A stretch of 37,140 bases of DNA, from positions 1 through 37,140 of the forward strand of contig CALFWZ010000200.1 in NCBI GenBank assembly GCA_937928405.1, in the 5' to 3' direction. A program made the translations under genes and the position numbers. This DNA is from an uncultured Saprospiraceae bacterium (GTDB lineage: Bacteria > Bacteroidota > Bacteroidia > Chitinophagales > Saprospiraceae). Shown here piece after piece: positions 26,970 to 35,651 of this stretch (positions are counted from its first letter, which is position 1; each line of letters opens with the position of its first letter). The notes beneath the pieces were generated by a model, which saw only the letters and a program-made list of their open reading frames with translations, did not search any database and had not been told where the DNA came from.

Positions 26970-29261
26970 ATGAAAACCTTCCTATCCAAACTCAGCTATC
27001 TTGTTGGTTTTTCCAGCTTGCTCTTTTTATGCACTTCATGCTCTTCTTGTAAGACCTCTGGTACAACTGAAGATTCAGGTCCACCAACGGCTATTCCTCG
27101 AGGATCATCGAATGTCCACCAAGTGAATTATGCTGATTTAGCGGTTTGTGATGGTTTCCAAGTGCAAGATTGGAATTATATACATGATGTAAAGCATGGA
27201 CTTTATGGTTATCGGGAGGATGAACAAGGTGGTTTTGTAGGTGCTCCTTCTCTACGTAAACAATATTTAGGTTTTATAAATATCAATAATTGGTTTCCCT
27301 TGTGGCCTCAAAAGGTTTCCTGCTGTGGTCAATTTCACCATTTTAAAACCCATAATAAAGGAGATGAAAATGATTGGAATCTTTTTGTTATACCCGATCA
27401 ACATAGTCGTTTTATTATTGATTTTGCTTTACCACATCGAGGGAATAGCCACTTTAATAGTGGAAAAGGCGCCAAATGGAGTACCTGTATCACGGATGGA
27501 GATTGTGTAGAAGCAGAAATTACTGCCATTGAAAACCGGGTAATTAATTCCATTCTGTCAAGGAATTTAAAGGAGGATAATTTTGTTCCTTCGATGGTTG
27601 GAGATAATATTTGTGTTTATGGAACCGCCGTCAGAGAATATGTTCATAATAATCGACCTGAAATTCATCCAGCAGAAATCATCTGGTGGAGCAAACCTGC
27701 TGAACCAGATATCCATCATGTGATGGTGGTACAGGATGCTTCAAAACGATTCGGGAAAAAAAATAGGTATAAAAATGTTAATAACGAACCTGGTCCTTGG
27801 CAGCCTTGGGCGCAAGCACCAATTACGAGTATATTAAAAATTCCATTCGAGTTTGAGGCAAGTGAAACCGATACGATAACATTTCATTTATATGAAGAAA
27901 CCAGTGCGTATGTGGAACCAAGTGATGCTTCCACTAATGACCCAACTGATAATCCCATGACGGTCTTAAAATTGGATAGAAATGATCGGATTATTGTGCA
28001 CGAACATCAGAATAGAGATGAAGATATTGGGATAAGTTTTGTAGACATTTGTCGACAAGCAGGTGATCGAATAACTGGATTTTTAAATATTTCCATCAAC
28101 ATAGGGGCCGGAACAAATGAGAAGCAAGGTGTTTTTTATTTAAGAATTGAAAAAAATAAATCCCAGCCAGCGATACTTCCAACGATGGCTTCTTTTCGAC
28201 AGCCAAGGCTAAATCCTGCTTTAGATTCTACTTTAAAATTTGAAGTTAAATCCATTTTTCCAAAAAAAATAAATGGCAAATTAACCTTGACCGCAAGTAT
28301 TACGACTCAATCCCCCACTCCTTTCTCTTTAAATCCGAACGATCTAGCTAGGCCGATGCTTTTGGATGGACGACAATTGTCCAAAGAGGAGATTCGTTCT
28401 TTAAAAGCTGATTCTATCAAAAATATGTGGCTCATGAATACCACTACATTTACTCCGGTGGTTTCAGATTTTTCTTTGATTCCACTAGAAGAATATTTGA
28501 GAAAAAAAAGGACGGAGGCTACTCCCGAAGCAGCCAGTATTTTTAAAAAATACGTTGGAGGAAAACAGTTGGATGATGAATATATCAAACAGAATAAATT
28601 GATTGAATTATCAACCTATCCATACTATTGTGTCACAGAGGAAGGAGATTGTAATTTAGAAGAAAGTTCCAGCGTCTTAGATAGTTTAAATGAATGGGCC
28701 AATAATCCTGAAAATTTATTGAGTTATGGAAATGAATGGGAGATAACCGCCACGAATGTATTTACCAATGAACGCGTCCCGATTAAATTTGGTAGTTCCC
28801 AACCAAGTAATGCCCCAATTTGGATAGAATATTTATCCAATAAATTCAATTCGAACGGAATTCGAATTCATTTTCTGGGTGCTCCAAATACGGTTTATCG
28901 GGTCACTGCCATCGTCAACATGTTTGATGAGTTTTCTAACCAAGGAAGACAAACCTTTACTTTTTTAAGTCATGAAATTGTTAAGCAACAAATATCACTG
29001 GTAGATAGTCCTGACTTACTGATTGATATGGTAGAAGGATTAGGTATTTCTTATGATGATAACTTTAAATCTCGTTGGGAAAAAAGAATGAATGGTTCAA
29101 CCGCTTTGATTAAACCCCGACAATCGATTGTTCCTGACCTCAAAGAAATGGCCTATCAAGCAACGTTGAATTATTATATCCAGATTCTAGATGATGGAAC
29201 GATCACAGAGCAAGAATTGGACGGTTTAGAAAAAAGTATACGCCTAACAGAAGAATTTTAA
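26970..29261 (+). CDS. Large lipoprotein of unknown function
   Basis: A 763-residue protein with a signal peptide ending in a lipobox (LCTSC, C24), then a serine-rich linker. I do not recognise a family. Several hydrophobic strands look like a globular domain: WNLFVIPDQHSRFIIDF, VGDNICVYGTAVREYVHNN and EIHPAEIIWWSK. The last combination (G-x-V followed by EIHP-type) is seen in OB-fold-like or metal-associated domains, but I cannot assign it. Cysteines at CCGQF and WSTCITDGDCVE may form disulfides or metal ligands. The C terminus has a degenerate EF-hand-like stretch (DDGTITEQEL), lacking two usual loop ligands. It is followed 19 bases later by the FAD oxidase gene, so the two probably form an operon. 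Confidence 0.65.
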   Translation: MKTFLSKLSYLVGFSSLLFLCTSCSSCKTSGTTEDSGPPTAIPRGSSNVHQVNYADLAVCDGFQVQDWNYIHDVKHGLYGYREDEQGGFVGAPSLRKQYLGFININNWFPLWPQKVSCCGQFHHFKTHNKGDENDWNLFVIPDQHSRFIIDFALPHRGNSHFNSGKGAKWSTCITDGDCVEAEITAIENRVINSILSRNLKEDNFVPSMVGDNICVYGTAVREYVHNNRPEIHPAEIIWWSKPAEPDIHHVMVVQDASKRFGKKNRYKNVNNEPGPWQPWAQAPITSILKIPFEFEASETDTITFHLYEETSAYVEPSDASTNDPTDNPMTVLKLDRNDRIIVHEHQNRDEDIGISFVDICRQAGDRITGFLNISINIGAGTNEKQGVFYLRIEKNKSQPAILPTMASFRQPRLNPALDSTLKFEVKSIFPKKINGKLTLTASITTQSPTPFSLNPNDLARPMLLDGRQLSKEEIRSLKADSIKNMWLMNTTTFTPVVSDFSLIPLEEYLRKKRTEATPEAASIFKKYVGGKQLDDEYIKQNKLIELSTYPYYCVTEEGDCNLEESSSVLDSLNEWANNPENLLSYGNEWEITATNVFTNERVPIKFGSSQPSNAPIWIEYLSNKFNSNGIRIHFLGAPNTVYRVTAIVNMFDEFSNQGRQTFTFLSHEIVKQQISLVDSPDLLIDMVEGLGISYDDNFKSRWEKRMNGSTALIKPRQSIVPDLKEMAYQATLNYYIQILDDGTITEQELDGLEKSIRLTEEF

Positions 29262-29280
29262 TAACCTCAATATATTTTTC

Positions 29281-30903
29281 ATGGTACAAAAAAGAAGATC
29301 TTTTATTCGTCGACTTCTGGTCGGAACAGGTGTGATGGCTACCCTTATTTTGGAGAGTTGTTGGACACCATTCAAAATAAAATTAAACTGGTCAAATGCC
29401 TTAAATATTGGCGGTGTCGATCCTAAAAAAATAATTAGCCCAAATTCTTTGAAGGAATTAGTAGAAACCATTCTTACGGCGGAATCAAATCAGTCTTCCC
29501 TGAAAATGGTGGGTGCGGGTCATTCTTTTTCTGATGTAGCCTTTTGCAGAAAGACTTTGTTGTTACCAGAAAACCTAAATAAAGAACTAATACTTGATCG
29601 AACGATTCTAAAGGACGCTCATAACGAAAATAGCAGATTGATACAAGTGGAAGCTGGAATGAGTATTGAAAAAATCAATCAAATTTTAGATAGAGAGGAA
29701 TTAGCCTTGCAGAATATGGGAGGCTATGATGCGCAGACGATTTCAGGCGCCATTATGACGTCCACACATGGTTCTGGCGTCTTATTTGGCCCGATCAATG
29801 ATCAAATTCGATCTATGACCGTGGTCGCTTCCAATGGTCGGGTCTTGATTGTTGAACCAACCAATGGGATTACGGATCCAGGTAGGTTTAACGGATTTAT
29901 TAAAATTTCGGATCAGGAGCAAGTGCCCGCCACCTTAATCCAAGACGATAAATACTTTAATGGAATTGTGGTAAGTATGGGATCATCTGGAGTGCTCTAT
30001 TCTGTTGTTTTAGAAGCTGTTCCGAGTTTTTGGTTAGATGAAATCCGTACCGTTACTACTTGGGGAGCACTGATTGCCCCGGGTGGATTTTTGCGGCGGT
30101 TGGTGGATGGAGAGCGGATCGGAGAACAAGCTAACCAACCCAAATATTATGAAATTTATTTTAACCCGTATAACCTCAAAAATGCAGACCCAAAGGATCA
30201 TACCTGTCTTTTAACAGAACGCTATGTCATTGAAAAACCTGAGGTGTTAAGTCGAAAAGAAAGAAAAAGAGGAAATCAAGGAAATAAAATGCTTAAATTT
30301 TTATCGCGATTAACAAAAGAAGGGGAAGATTTAGTCCGGTTTTTTAATAAACATCCGAAAAAGATTCCAAGTTTTATTGAAACCTCCTTAAAGGAATTAA
30401 GAGATGATTCTTATAAAAATATAAGCCATCAAGTTTTTCATATCGGTGCTCCAAATGATATGCGCGCTTATGGAATAGAGATGAGTTTTAAACTAGAAAA
30501 TATTATCGAAGCGGTAGAAACTTGTTTTGAACATGCTAAAAAATGTCAAGCTCGGGGTTGGCTACATTCCGCGCCACCCTCTTTGCGTTTTGTCAATCAA
30601 TCCAAGGCGTTTTTATCCATGACCAATAATCAGGTCAGCGCCTTTATGGAAATGGGAATTTTAGTCGGTTCCAATGGAAGTGATCAGCTTCTGAAAAGTT
30701 ATGAACGACTTTTTATTGAAAAATATGGTGCTCGTCCACATTGGGGTTTAGACTTAGATATTCTAAGCAATATAGATCAGGTTAAGGCGCTTTACGGCTC
30801 CTCTTGTGAGGATTGGTTAGAAGTGTATCGGGATATGAACAGCACGGGTGTTTTTAATGGTCAATTTACAGATCGAATGGGGATTTCGGTTTCGAGAAGT
30901 TAG
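29281..30903 (+). CDS. Exported FAD-linked oxidase, ALO/gulonolactone-oxidase-like
   Basis: A 540-residue flavoprotein. The N terminus has a twin-arginine-like signal (KRRSFIRRLLVGTGVMATLIL), ending near a cysteine, so export by Tat is likely. The FAD-binding (PCMH/FAD_binding_4) domain shows KMVGAGHSFSDVAF, IQVEAGMSIEKINQIL and GGYDAQTISGAIMTSTHGSG; the last is the typical FAD-pyrophosphate loop. The C-terminal section carries GARPHWGLDLD, which corresponds to the HWGK-type motif of the aldonolactone (ALO) oxidase group, here with L instead of K. Members oxidise sugars, lactones or sterols; the substrate here is unknown. It lies 19 bases after the large lipoprotein gene. A 99-base gap separates it from the TPR gene. 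Confidence 0.8.
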   Translation: MVQKRRSFIRRLLVGTGVMATLILESCWTPFKIKLNWSNALNIGGVDPKKIISPNSLKELVETILTAESNQSSLKMVGAGHSFSDVAFCRKTLLLPENLNKELILDRTILKDAHNENSRLIQVEAGMSIEKINQILDREELALQNMGGYDAQTISGAIMTSTHGSGVLFGPINDQIRSMTVVASNGRVLIVEPTNGITDPGRFNGFIKISDQEQVPATLIQDDKYFNGIVVSMGSSGVLYSVVLEAVPSFWLDEIRTVTTWGALIAPGGFLRRLVDGERIGEQANQPKYYEIYFNPYNLKNADPKDHTCLLTERYVIEKPEVLSRKERKRGNQGNKMLKFLSRLTKEGEDLVRFFNKHPKKIPSFIETSLKELRDDSYKNISHQVFHIGAPNDMRAYGIEMSFKLENIIEAVETCFEHAKKCQARGWLHSAPPSLRFVNQSKAFLSMTNNQVSAFMEMGILVGSNGSDQLLKSYERLFIEKYGARPHWGLDLDILSNIDQVKALYGSSCEDWLEVYRDMNSTGVFNGQFTDRMGISVSRS

Positions 30904-31002
30904 CTTCTCTTAGAATAATTTTTAGAATTTATGATATCACTCTTCTGCTACTAATCCAATATTTTGTATTTTTAGGAATCAAAAATATGGCAAACTAGTA
31001 TC

Positions 31003-32538
31003 ATGAAAAATCTCCTTATTGTTCTGTCTATCCTTTTCCTTTTTATTCATTGCAAGGATAATCCAGTTCCCGCTCCACCGAATACCAACCTAGGGTCCGT
31101 TGAACTTAAAGTAACTGGCGCTCCGGAAGCAGCTAAATATTTCCAGGAAGGACTATTGTTATTGCACAGCTTTGAATTTAAAGATGCAGCAGAGAAATTT
31201 CTAAAAGCTCAAGAAATAGATTCCACTTTTGTTATGGCCTATTGGGGAGAAGCTATGTCTTTTAACCACCCACTTTGGAAAGAACGATATACCGAAGATG
31301 GGATCGCTGCGCTCCAAAAATTGGACTCAACCAAGGAAGAGCGATTAGCAATGGCAAAAACGCCTCTTGAAAGAGATTTACTAGAAGCAGTAGAGATTCT
31401 ATACACCGAAGGAGATAAAAAAGAATTAGATATCGCCTATAAAAATAAAATGGAAAAGCTTTACCTAAAATATCCCAAACAACATGAGGTGGCCGCCTTT
31501 TATGCCTTGTCCTTATTAGGATCTTCTAAAAGTAGAAAGGATGATGATCATTATGATCGAGGTGCAAAAATCGTCCAAGGGATTATTGAAGAAAATCCAC
31601 AACATCCAGGGGCCTTGCATTATTTGATTCATTCTTATGATGATCCAGAACATGCGAGCTTGGCTTTAGATGCGGCGCATAGCTACTCCAAAGTAGCCCC
31701 AGATGCGGAACATGCTTTACATATGCCTTCTCATATTTTCGTAGCACTGGGTATGTGGGATGAGGTAATCAAAAGTAATATTGCTAGTTACGAAGCAAGT
31801 GTGGTTCGCATGAAAGAAAAGGAATTGGATAATGATGCTAGAGGTTATCATGCCTTTAAATGGTTGATGTATGGCTATTTACAAAAAGGAGCATTTGCCA
31901 AGGCCAAAGAAATGGTTTATGAAATGAAAAAGAATTGTCTCGAAAAACCTTCCAGCAAAGCTCGGGCACACTTTATCATGATGAAGGCCGATTACCTGAC
32001 TGAATCTGGTGATTGGACGGATTCGATTACAAAAATTACGGTTAAGCCAGAGAAATTAAACTTAATGGTGCAAGGTGTACAAGTTTTTACCCAAGGATTG
32101 GTGGCCTACCATAACGGCGATAAAACGGTCTTAAGGGCTGCTATCGAAGAATTGAACAAGATGGAGTCAAAAGCTGCAACGAAAATGGAAATGGGTACAC
32201 CGGCGATGTGTAGCGGCGTATCAAGATATATGCAGCCGCCTTCGGTCAATGAGGTAAAAAGTGTCAATGTAATGCTCTATGAATTAAAAGCTTCTCAGGC
32301 TTTACTCAATGATGATCTGTTGACTGCCGAAAAATGGATGAAAGTGGCAACGAAGTTGGAAGAAGAAACTTCCTATACCTATGGTCCACCGAATATTGTT
32401 AAGCCTTCTTTTGAATTGTATGGTGAATGGTTGGTAAAGCAGAATCGGAAAAAGGAAGCAGCCCTCCAATTTGAAAAGGTATTAAAAAGGGCTCCAAAAA
32501 GGAGATTAGCAATGATTGGACTGGAACAGGTGAAGTAG
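31003..32538 (+). CDS. TPR-repeat lipoprotein
   Basis: A 511-residue lipoprotein with signal peptide and lipobox (FLFIHC, C17), then a proline-rich linker. Tetratricopeptide-like helical pairs begin at YFQEGLLLLHSFEFKDAAEKF and continue (FVMAYWGEAMSFNHPLW, HPGALHYLIHSYDDPEHASLALDAAH, HALHMPSHIFVALGMWDEVI, GYHAFKWLMYGYLQKGAFAKAKEM), with histidine-rich helices. The HALHMPSHIFVxLGxWDE pattern resembles the TTC38-like group of TPR proteins found in bacteria and eukaryotes, whose role is unclear. The C-terminal repeat (KWMKVATKLEEETSYTYGPPNIVKPS, QFEKVLKRAPKRRLAMIGL) completes the solenoid. It probably binds partner proteins in the periplasm. It follows the FAD oxidase by 99 bases, with its own possible promoter around 30958-30966. 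Confidence 0.75.
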   Translation: MKNLLIVLSILFLFIHCKDNPVPAPPNTNLGSVELKVTGAPEAAKYFQEGLLLLHSFEFKDAAEKFLKAQEIDSTFVMAYWGEAMSFNHPLWKERYTEDGIAALQKLDSTKEERLAMAKTPLERDLLEAVEILYTEGDKKELDIAYKNKMEKLYLKYPKQHEVAAFYALSLLGSSKSRKDDDHYDRGAKIVQGIIEENPQHPGALHYLIHSYDDPEHASLALDAAHSYSKVAPDAEHALHMPSHIFVALGMWDEVIKSNIASYEASVVRMKEKELDNDARGYHAFKWLMYGYLQKGAFAKAKEMVYEMKKNCLEKPSSKARAHFIMMKADYLTESGDWTDSITKITVKPEKLNLMVQGVQVFTQGLVAYHNGDKTVLRAAIEELNKMESKAATKMEMGTPAMCSGVSRYMQPPSVNEVKSVNVMLYELKASQALLNDDLLTAEKWMKVATKLEEETSYTYGPPNIVKPSFELYGEWLVKQNRKKEAALQFEKVLKRAPKRRLAMIGLEQVK

Positions 32539-33254
32539 TCAGCCTTATACCTCTTAAAAATTTAGTCTAAATCATCTTTATTATTTTGTGAAAAGGCGGT
32601 AATTATACCCCTGAAGTCTACACATAAAACGATTAAGTATAAATACTTGTTCTAAAAACAAGTATTTATACGCTATTTAAATTAGTTAAATGAAAATACC
32701 TTTGTTATGTAATAACTTAGAAGCTAAAAGCCACTCTTTTATTATATAATCATACTTTAAGAACTAACCTTTTGTAGTCCTCAAAATCCAAGAAAACACC
32801 TAATATTTTATCCAAATTAGAGATGGATAACAGGATTTAAATTAGCAGAATCGTTTTTTATGACTAACAAAAAATTATCAAAATAAATAGGTATAACGGC
32901 TAAATTAAGATTTTTTGATACTGTAATTTACTTGTTTAGAATAAATTAACTATTAAAATTTCTTTTAAATGGGAAAAATCTTGTATAATTGCAATAATTA
33001 ATTTAACCCAAAAAGTCAGTGAAAACAAGATAAATTTACCATCTTCTACCTAAAGATTGATAATTTTTCCTATCCTGTTTTTCTCAGAATTGAACACATT
33101 TCTAATTCAGTCTACCTGAATCTTTGGATAATTTTTGTAAAAGGTCAATTTCGGTGTTAATTCGCCGTCGATATTGCTATACATCGCCTATGGTCTTTAC
33201 TCTATGGGTTAAAATTTATAAAATTATTCTATAACCCTTTTAAAATTTTAAAAA
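32539..33254. other. 716-base gene-free, AT-rich stretch
   Basis: No open frame of convincing size or composition on either strand, and no RNA gene recognised. It contains a perfect 15-bp hairpin at 32637-32671. The MdpB-like gene starts at its end. A leader, a small RNA or regulatory DNA could lie here, but nothing beyond the hairpin is visible. Confidence 0.6.
32637..32671. repeat. Perfect 15-bp inverted repeat
   Basis: GTATAAATACTTGTT (32637-32651) and its exact complement (32657-32671) are separated by 5 bases (CTAAA). It lies 98 bases after the TPR gene's stop. No T-run follows on the plus strand, so it is not a canonical terminator. A large operator, an RNA hairpin or an element end are possible. 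Confidence 0.55.
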
Positions 33255-33800
33255 ATGGAACCCTTTATTTCACAGATCATTATTATGGGCTGTAACTTCG
33301 CACCTCGTGGCTTTGCACAGTGTGACGGCCAATTATTACCGATTGCTTCCAATTCGGCCTTGTTTTCTCTAGTCGGAACCATCTATGGTGGAGACGGTAG
33401 AACGACCTTAGGCTTACCTGATTTACGTGGACGTTCTGCAGTTCACTATGGAAATGGACCAGGATTACCAAGTATCCGCCAAGGTTCCAAATCTGGTGCG
33501 CCTACCACTACTTTGGGTATTCATAATATGCCCGCTCACAACCACCAATCCATTATGAAAGTTGCTGCTAGTACCGGCACTGTAGGGTCAATAGCAGATG
33601 GAAACTATTTGGCGTCAACCGCCAGAGGTGGAGCGGTTGTTCCTGATATCTATGCAAATCCGGCAGGGACAGGTAGTATGGCTGGTGATGCTATTCAGGT
33701 AGGTATGACTGGAGGAGGGCAAAGTTTCAATAACTATCAGCCTTATCAGGCAGTTAATTATTGTATTGCCTTAACAGGAATTTTCCCATCTAGAAATTAA
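33255..33800 (+). CDS. MdpB-like phage tail-collar domain protein
   Basis: A 181-residue protein of the microcystin-dependent protein (MdpB)/phage tail collar family (PF07484). Hallmarks run in order: N-terminal GCNFAPRGFAQCDGQLLPI, ALFSLVGTIYGGDGRTTLGL, the signature PDLRGRSAVHYGNGPGLP, a middle glycine/threonine-rich part with NMPAHNHQ, and the C-terminal QPYQAVNYCIALTGIFPSRN. Family members form trimeric receptor-binding fibre tips in phages. In free-living bacteria, single-copy MdpB-type proteins exist without phage genes, and their function is not settled. There is no signal peptide. Here no other phage gene is within the window; an LRR gene and a T9SS gene follow. A large hairpin lies 15 bases after the stop. 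Confidence 0.85.
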   Translation: MEPFISQIIIMGCNFAPRGFAQCDGQLLPIASNSALFSLVGTIYGGDGRTTLGLPDLRGRSAVHYGNGPGLPSIRQGSKSGAPTTTLGIHNMPAHNHQSIMKVAASTGTVGSIADGNYLASTARGGAVVPDIYANPAGTGSMAGDAIQVGMTGGGQSFNNYQPYQAVNYCIALTGIFPSRN

Positions 33801-33814
33801 TATGGTATAAATAC

Positions 33815-33862
33815 GAAGTTGTTTAAAAATGTCCTTAGATTGGATTATTTTTAAACAACTTC
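33815..33862. repeat. Hairpin made of two inverted copies of the dispersed 16-mer
   Basis: GAAGTTGTTTAAAAAT (33815-33830) and its exact complement (33847-33862) are separated by 16 bases. The pairing extends outward as TATAAATA (33806-33813) with TATTTATA (33863-33870), leaving one bulged base (C at 33814). It lies between the MdpB-like gene and the LRR gene, and could act as a terminator, but lone copies of the same arm elsewhere suggest an insertion-derived element. Confidence 0.7.
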
Positions 33863-33883
33863 TATTTATAAAATTTCAACATT

Positions 33884-34507
33884 ATGCATATACATGTAAA
33901 AAAAGATCCAAAAGAACTGTTACAAGCCAAGCAATGGTGGGGAAAATTGGAAATGCAATGGAAAATGGCCTTTAACGAGGCAGTGTTTAAAAAAGGTACC
34001 ACGGTTGAACTACCAACGGATGATGAGTTAATGGTTTTCTTAATTATGGTAGACACTTTAAGATTTGCTGGACCCGGTGCACAGTATCCAAATATGTCTT
34101 TTCAATTAACCAACCTATCTGGGTTAAAAGGATTATTACGATTAAAATACTTGTCGATCACAAATATGAATTTAACTAGTTTAAAGGAACTGTCATTTCA
34201 TACCAACCTGCAACACCTTTTTGTAAATAACAATAAGATTACTTCCTTAATGGGTATTGAAAATATGACTCAATTAGTAGATTTATATGTACAATGTAAT
34301 GAGATAACAGATTTGACACCGATCAAAAAATTAACGCAACTGAAAACCGTATACGCTACCGAAAACAACCTTAAAACAATCAATGGGTTTACAGATGCGC
34401 ATGCGGATGTTATAGAGAAATTTTACGTGATTCCAAATAAAGCATTGCGCGATAAAGAAATAATTAAATTTCAAAATACTTATGGTATTATTTGCCATAA
34501 GGGATAA
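33884..34507 (+). CDS. Leucine-rich repeat protein
   Basis: A 207-residue protein without a signal peptide. The N-terminal 70 residues form a helical, charged cap (KDPKELLQAKQWWGKLEMQWKMAFNEAVF). Then about four to five LRR units of roughly 22 residues appear (LSGLKGLLRLKYLSITNMNLTSL, LSFHTNLQHLFVNNNKITSL, GIENMTQLVDLYVQCNEITDL, PIKKLTQLKTVYATENNLKTI), with the LxxLxxLxLxxNxIxxL spacing of the internalin-like/LRR_4 class. These act as protein-binding platforms; a ligand cannot be predicted. The start codon is 21 bases after the hairpin at 33815-33862, and the next gene begins 35 bases after the stop, so it probably forms a unit with the T9SS gene. Confidence 0.8.
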   Translation: MHIHVKKDPKELLQAKQWWGKLEMQWKMAFNEAVFKKGTTVELPTDDELMVFLIMVDTLRFAGPGAQYPNMSFQLTNLSGLKGLLRLKYLSITNMNLTSLKELSFHTNLQHLFVNNNKITSLMGIENMTQLVDLYVQCNEITDLTPIKKLTQLKTVYATENNLKTINGFTDAHADVIEKFYVIPNKALRDKEIIKFQNTYGIICHKG

Positions 34508-34542
34508 TACCGATTTTAATACTCAAACTTTAAATAACTTAC

Positions 34543-35454
34543 ATGATGAAAAAATTTACACTCTTTTTTATTCTCTCATTTTTGTTCTCCATAGTGGCTT
34601 TTGGCCAAGCAGGAACAAGCTTAACCTATGTAGATAGATTTGGGCCTCTTACACTAGATTACAATGGACTTGTTAACGGCAAGCATAGTTACACAGAAAC
34701 GATAACTGGTGATAATATTACTTTATTATGGACTGGAACCCGATGGGAAATAGTTTGTTGTGGAGGTGTCATAATCGCTTTCAGTGACGCAACGACCGTA
34801 GGAATTAATCCTCCTAGTTCAGATATAGTTCCCGACCCTTGGGTAGCCGTTGACGCAGCATCTGCTTTTGAAAGTGTTACTGGAAGCGGTACGACCACGG
34901 TTTTACCTGTAGAGTTAATTAGCTTTACGGCCGTTAAAGTAGATGTAGGTCTTGAATTACAATGGCAAACGGCATCTGAGCTCAATAATGAAAAATTTGA
35001 AATTGAAATGAGTCAAGATGGTAGAAGATTCCAAAAAATCGGTGAAGAAAAAGGATATGGAACTACTCAGACTCAAGTTGATTACGATTTTCAGATTGAA
35101 GAACCTCCAGTTGGATTGAGTTATTATCGATTAAAACAGGTAGACTTTGACGGGCAATTTGAATATAGTGACATTGTTAGTGCTCACTTTGATAAAGGTG
35201 GATCTATTGGTACTATTTTCCCAAATCCAAGTAGAACTGGTCGGGTGAACTTAGAATTAACCACTAAAGAATCTAAGATGGTTCCTATTTCGGTCTTTGA
35301 TGTTACCGGAAAATTAGTGAAGGATCAATTACGTCAATTAGAAAAAGGAAATAACCAATTAAACTTTGACTTTTCTTCTTTAAAAGCAGGAAGCTATATT
35401 CTTAAGGTTGGATTCGAAGATGGTCCTATCTCAAGAAAATTGATTTTAAATTAA
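34543..35454 (+). CDS. Secreted T9SS cargo protein with Bacteroidota linker domain
   Basis: A 303-residue protein. The signal peptide (MMKKFTLFFILSFLFSIVAFG, cut before QAG; the second ATG at 34546 is an alternative start) is followed by a ~100-residue region with two adjacent cysteines (IVCCGGVII). A recurrent Bacteroidota module follows (about 124-215: VLPVELISFTAVKVD...ELQWQTASELNNEKFEIEMSQDGRRFQKIG...YYRLKQVDFDG). The C terminus is a T9SS type A sorting domain (IFPNPSRTGRVNL...ISVFDVTGKLVKD...GSYILKVGF). The N-terminal ~100 residues are the variable functional part and belong to no family I recognise. It is exported through T9SS. It follows the LRR gene by 35 bases and ends at a strong terminator. 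Confidence 0.85.
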   Translation: MMKKFTLFFILSFLFSIVAFGQAGTSLTYVDRFGPLTLDYNGLVNGKHSYTETITGDNITLLWTGTRWEIVCCGGVIIAFSDATTVGINPPSSDIVPDPWVAVDAASAFESVTGSGTTTVLPVELISFTAVKVDVGLELQWQTASELNNEKFEIEMSQDGRRFQKIGEEKGYGTTQTQVDYDFQIEEPPVGLSYYRLKQVDFDGQFEYSDIVSAHFDKGGSIGTIFPNPSRTGRVNLELTTKESKMVPISVFDVTGKLVKDQLRQLEKGNNQLNFDFSSLKAGSYILKVGFEDGPISRKLILN

Positions 35455-35486
35455 GTATAATTGTTTCGGTTAAAACACCTGTAATT

Positions 35487-35525
35487 CCCAAATCTTGAAT
35501 TGTCAAGATTTGGGATTTTTTTTTT
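35487..35525 (+). terminator. Rho-independent terminator of the T9SS gene
   Basis: A perfect 12-bp stem, CCCAAATCTTGA (35487-35498) and its complement (35503-35514), with a 4-base loop, followed by A and a run of 10 T residues (35516-35525). It lies 32 bases after the stop codon. Confidence 0.9.
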
Positions 35526-35624
35526 AAGCTGACCCGCTAATATTTCCGAAATATTATGATATCCTTTAAAATATTCTGATTTAAAAAATTGTTGTATATT
35601 TTTAAATGATGCTAGATAAATAAA

Positions 35625-35640
35625 GAAGTTGTTTAAAAAT
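35625..35640 (+). repeat. Dispersed repeat copy 4 (GAAGTTGTTTAAAAAT)
   Basis: Identical to the left arm of the 33815-33862 hairpin, and 11 bases upstream of the next start codon. It faces the same way as the copy at 3854. Confidence 0.65.
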
Positions 35641-35651
35641 CAGAATAACCG

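Noticed and set aside
33255..33800. Prophage or contractile injection system
   Set aside because: Only one tail-collar gene is present; there are no capsid, terminase, sheath, baseplate, integrase or lysis genes in the window.
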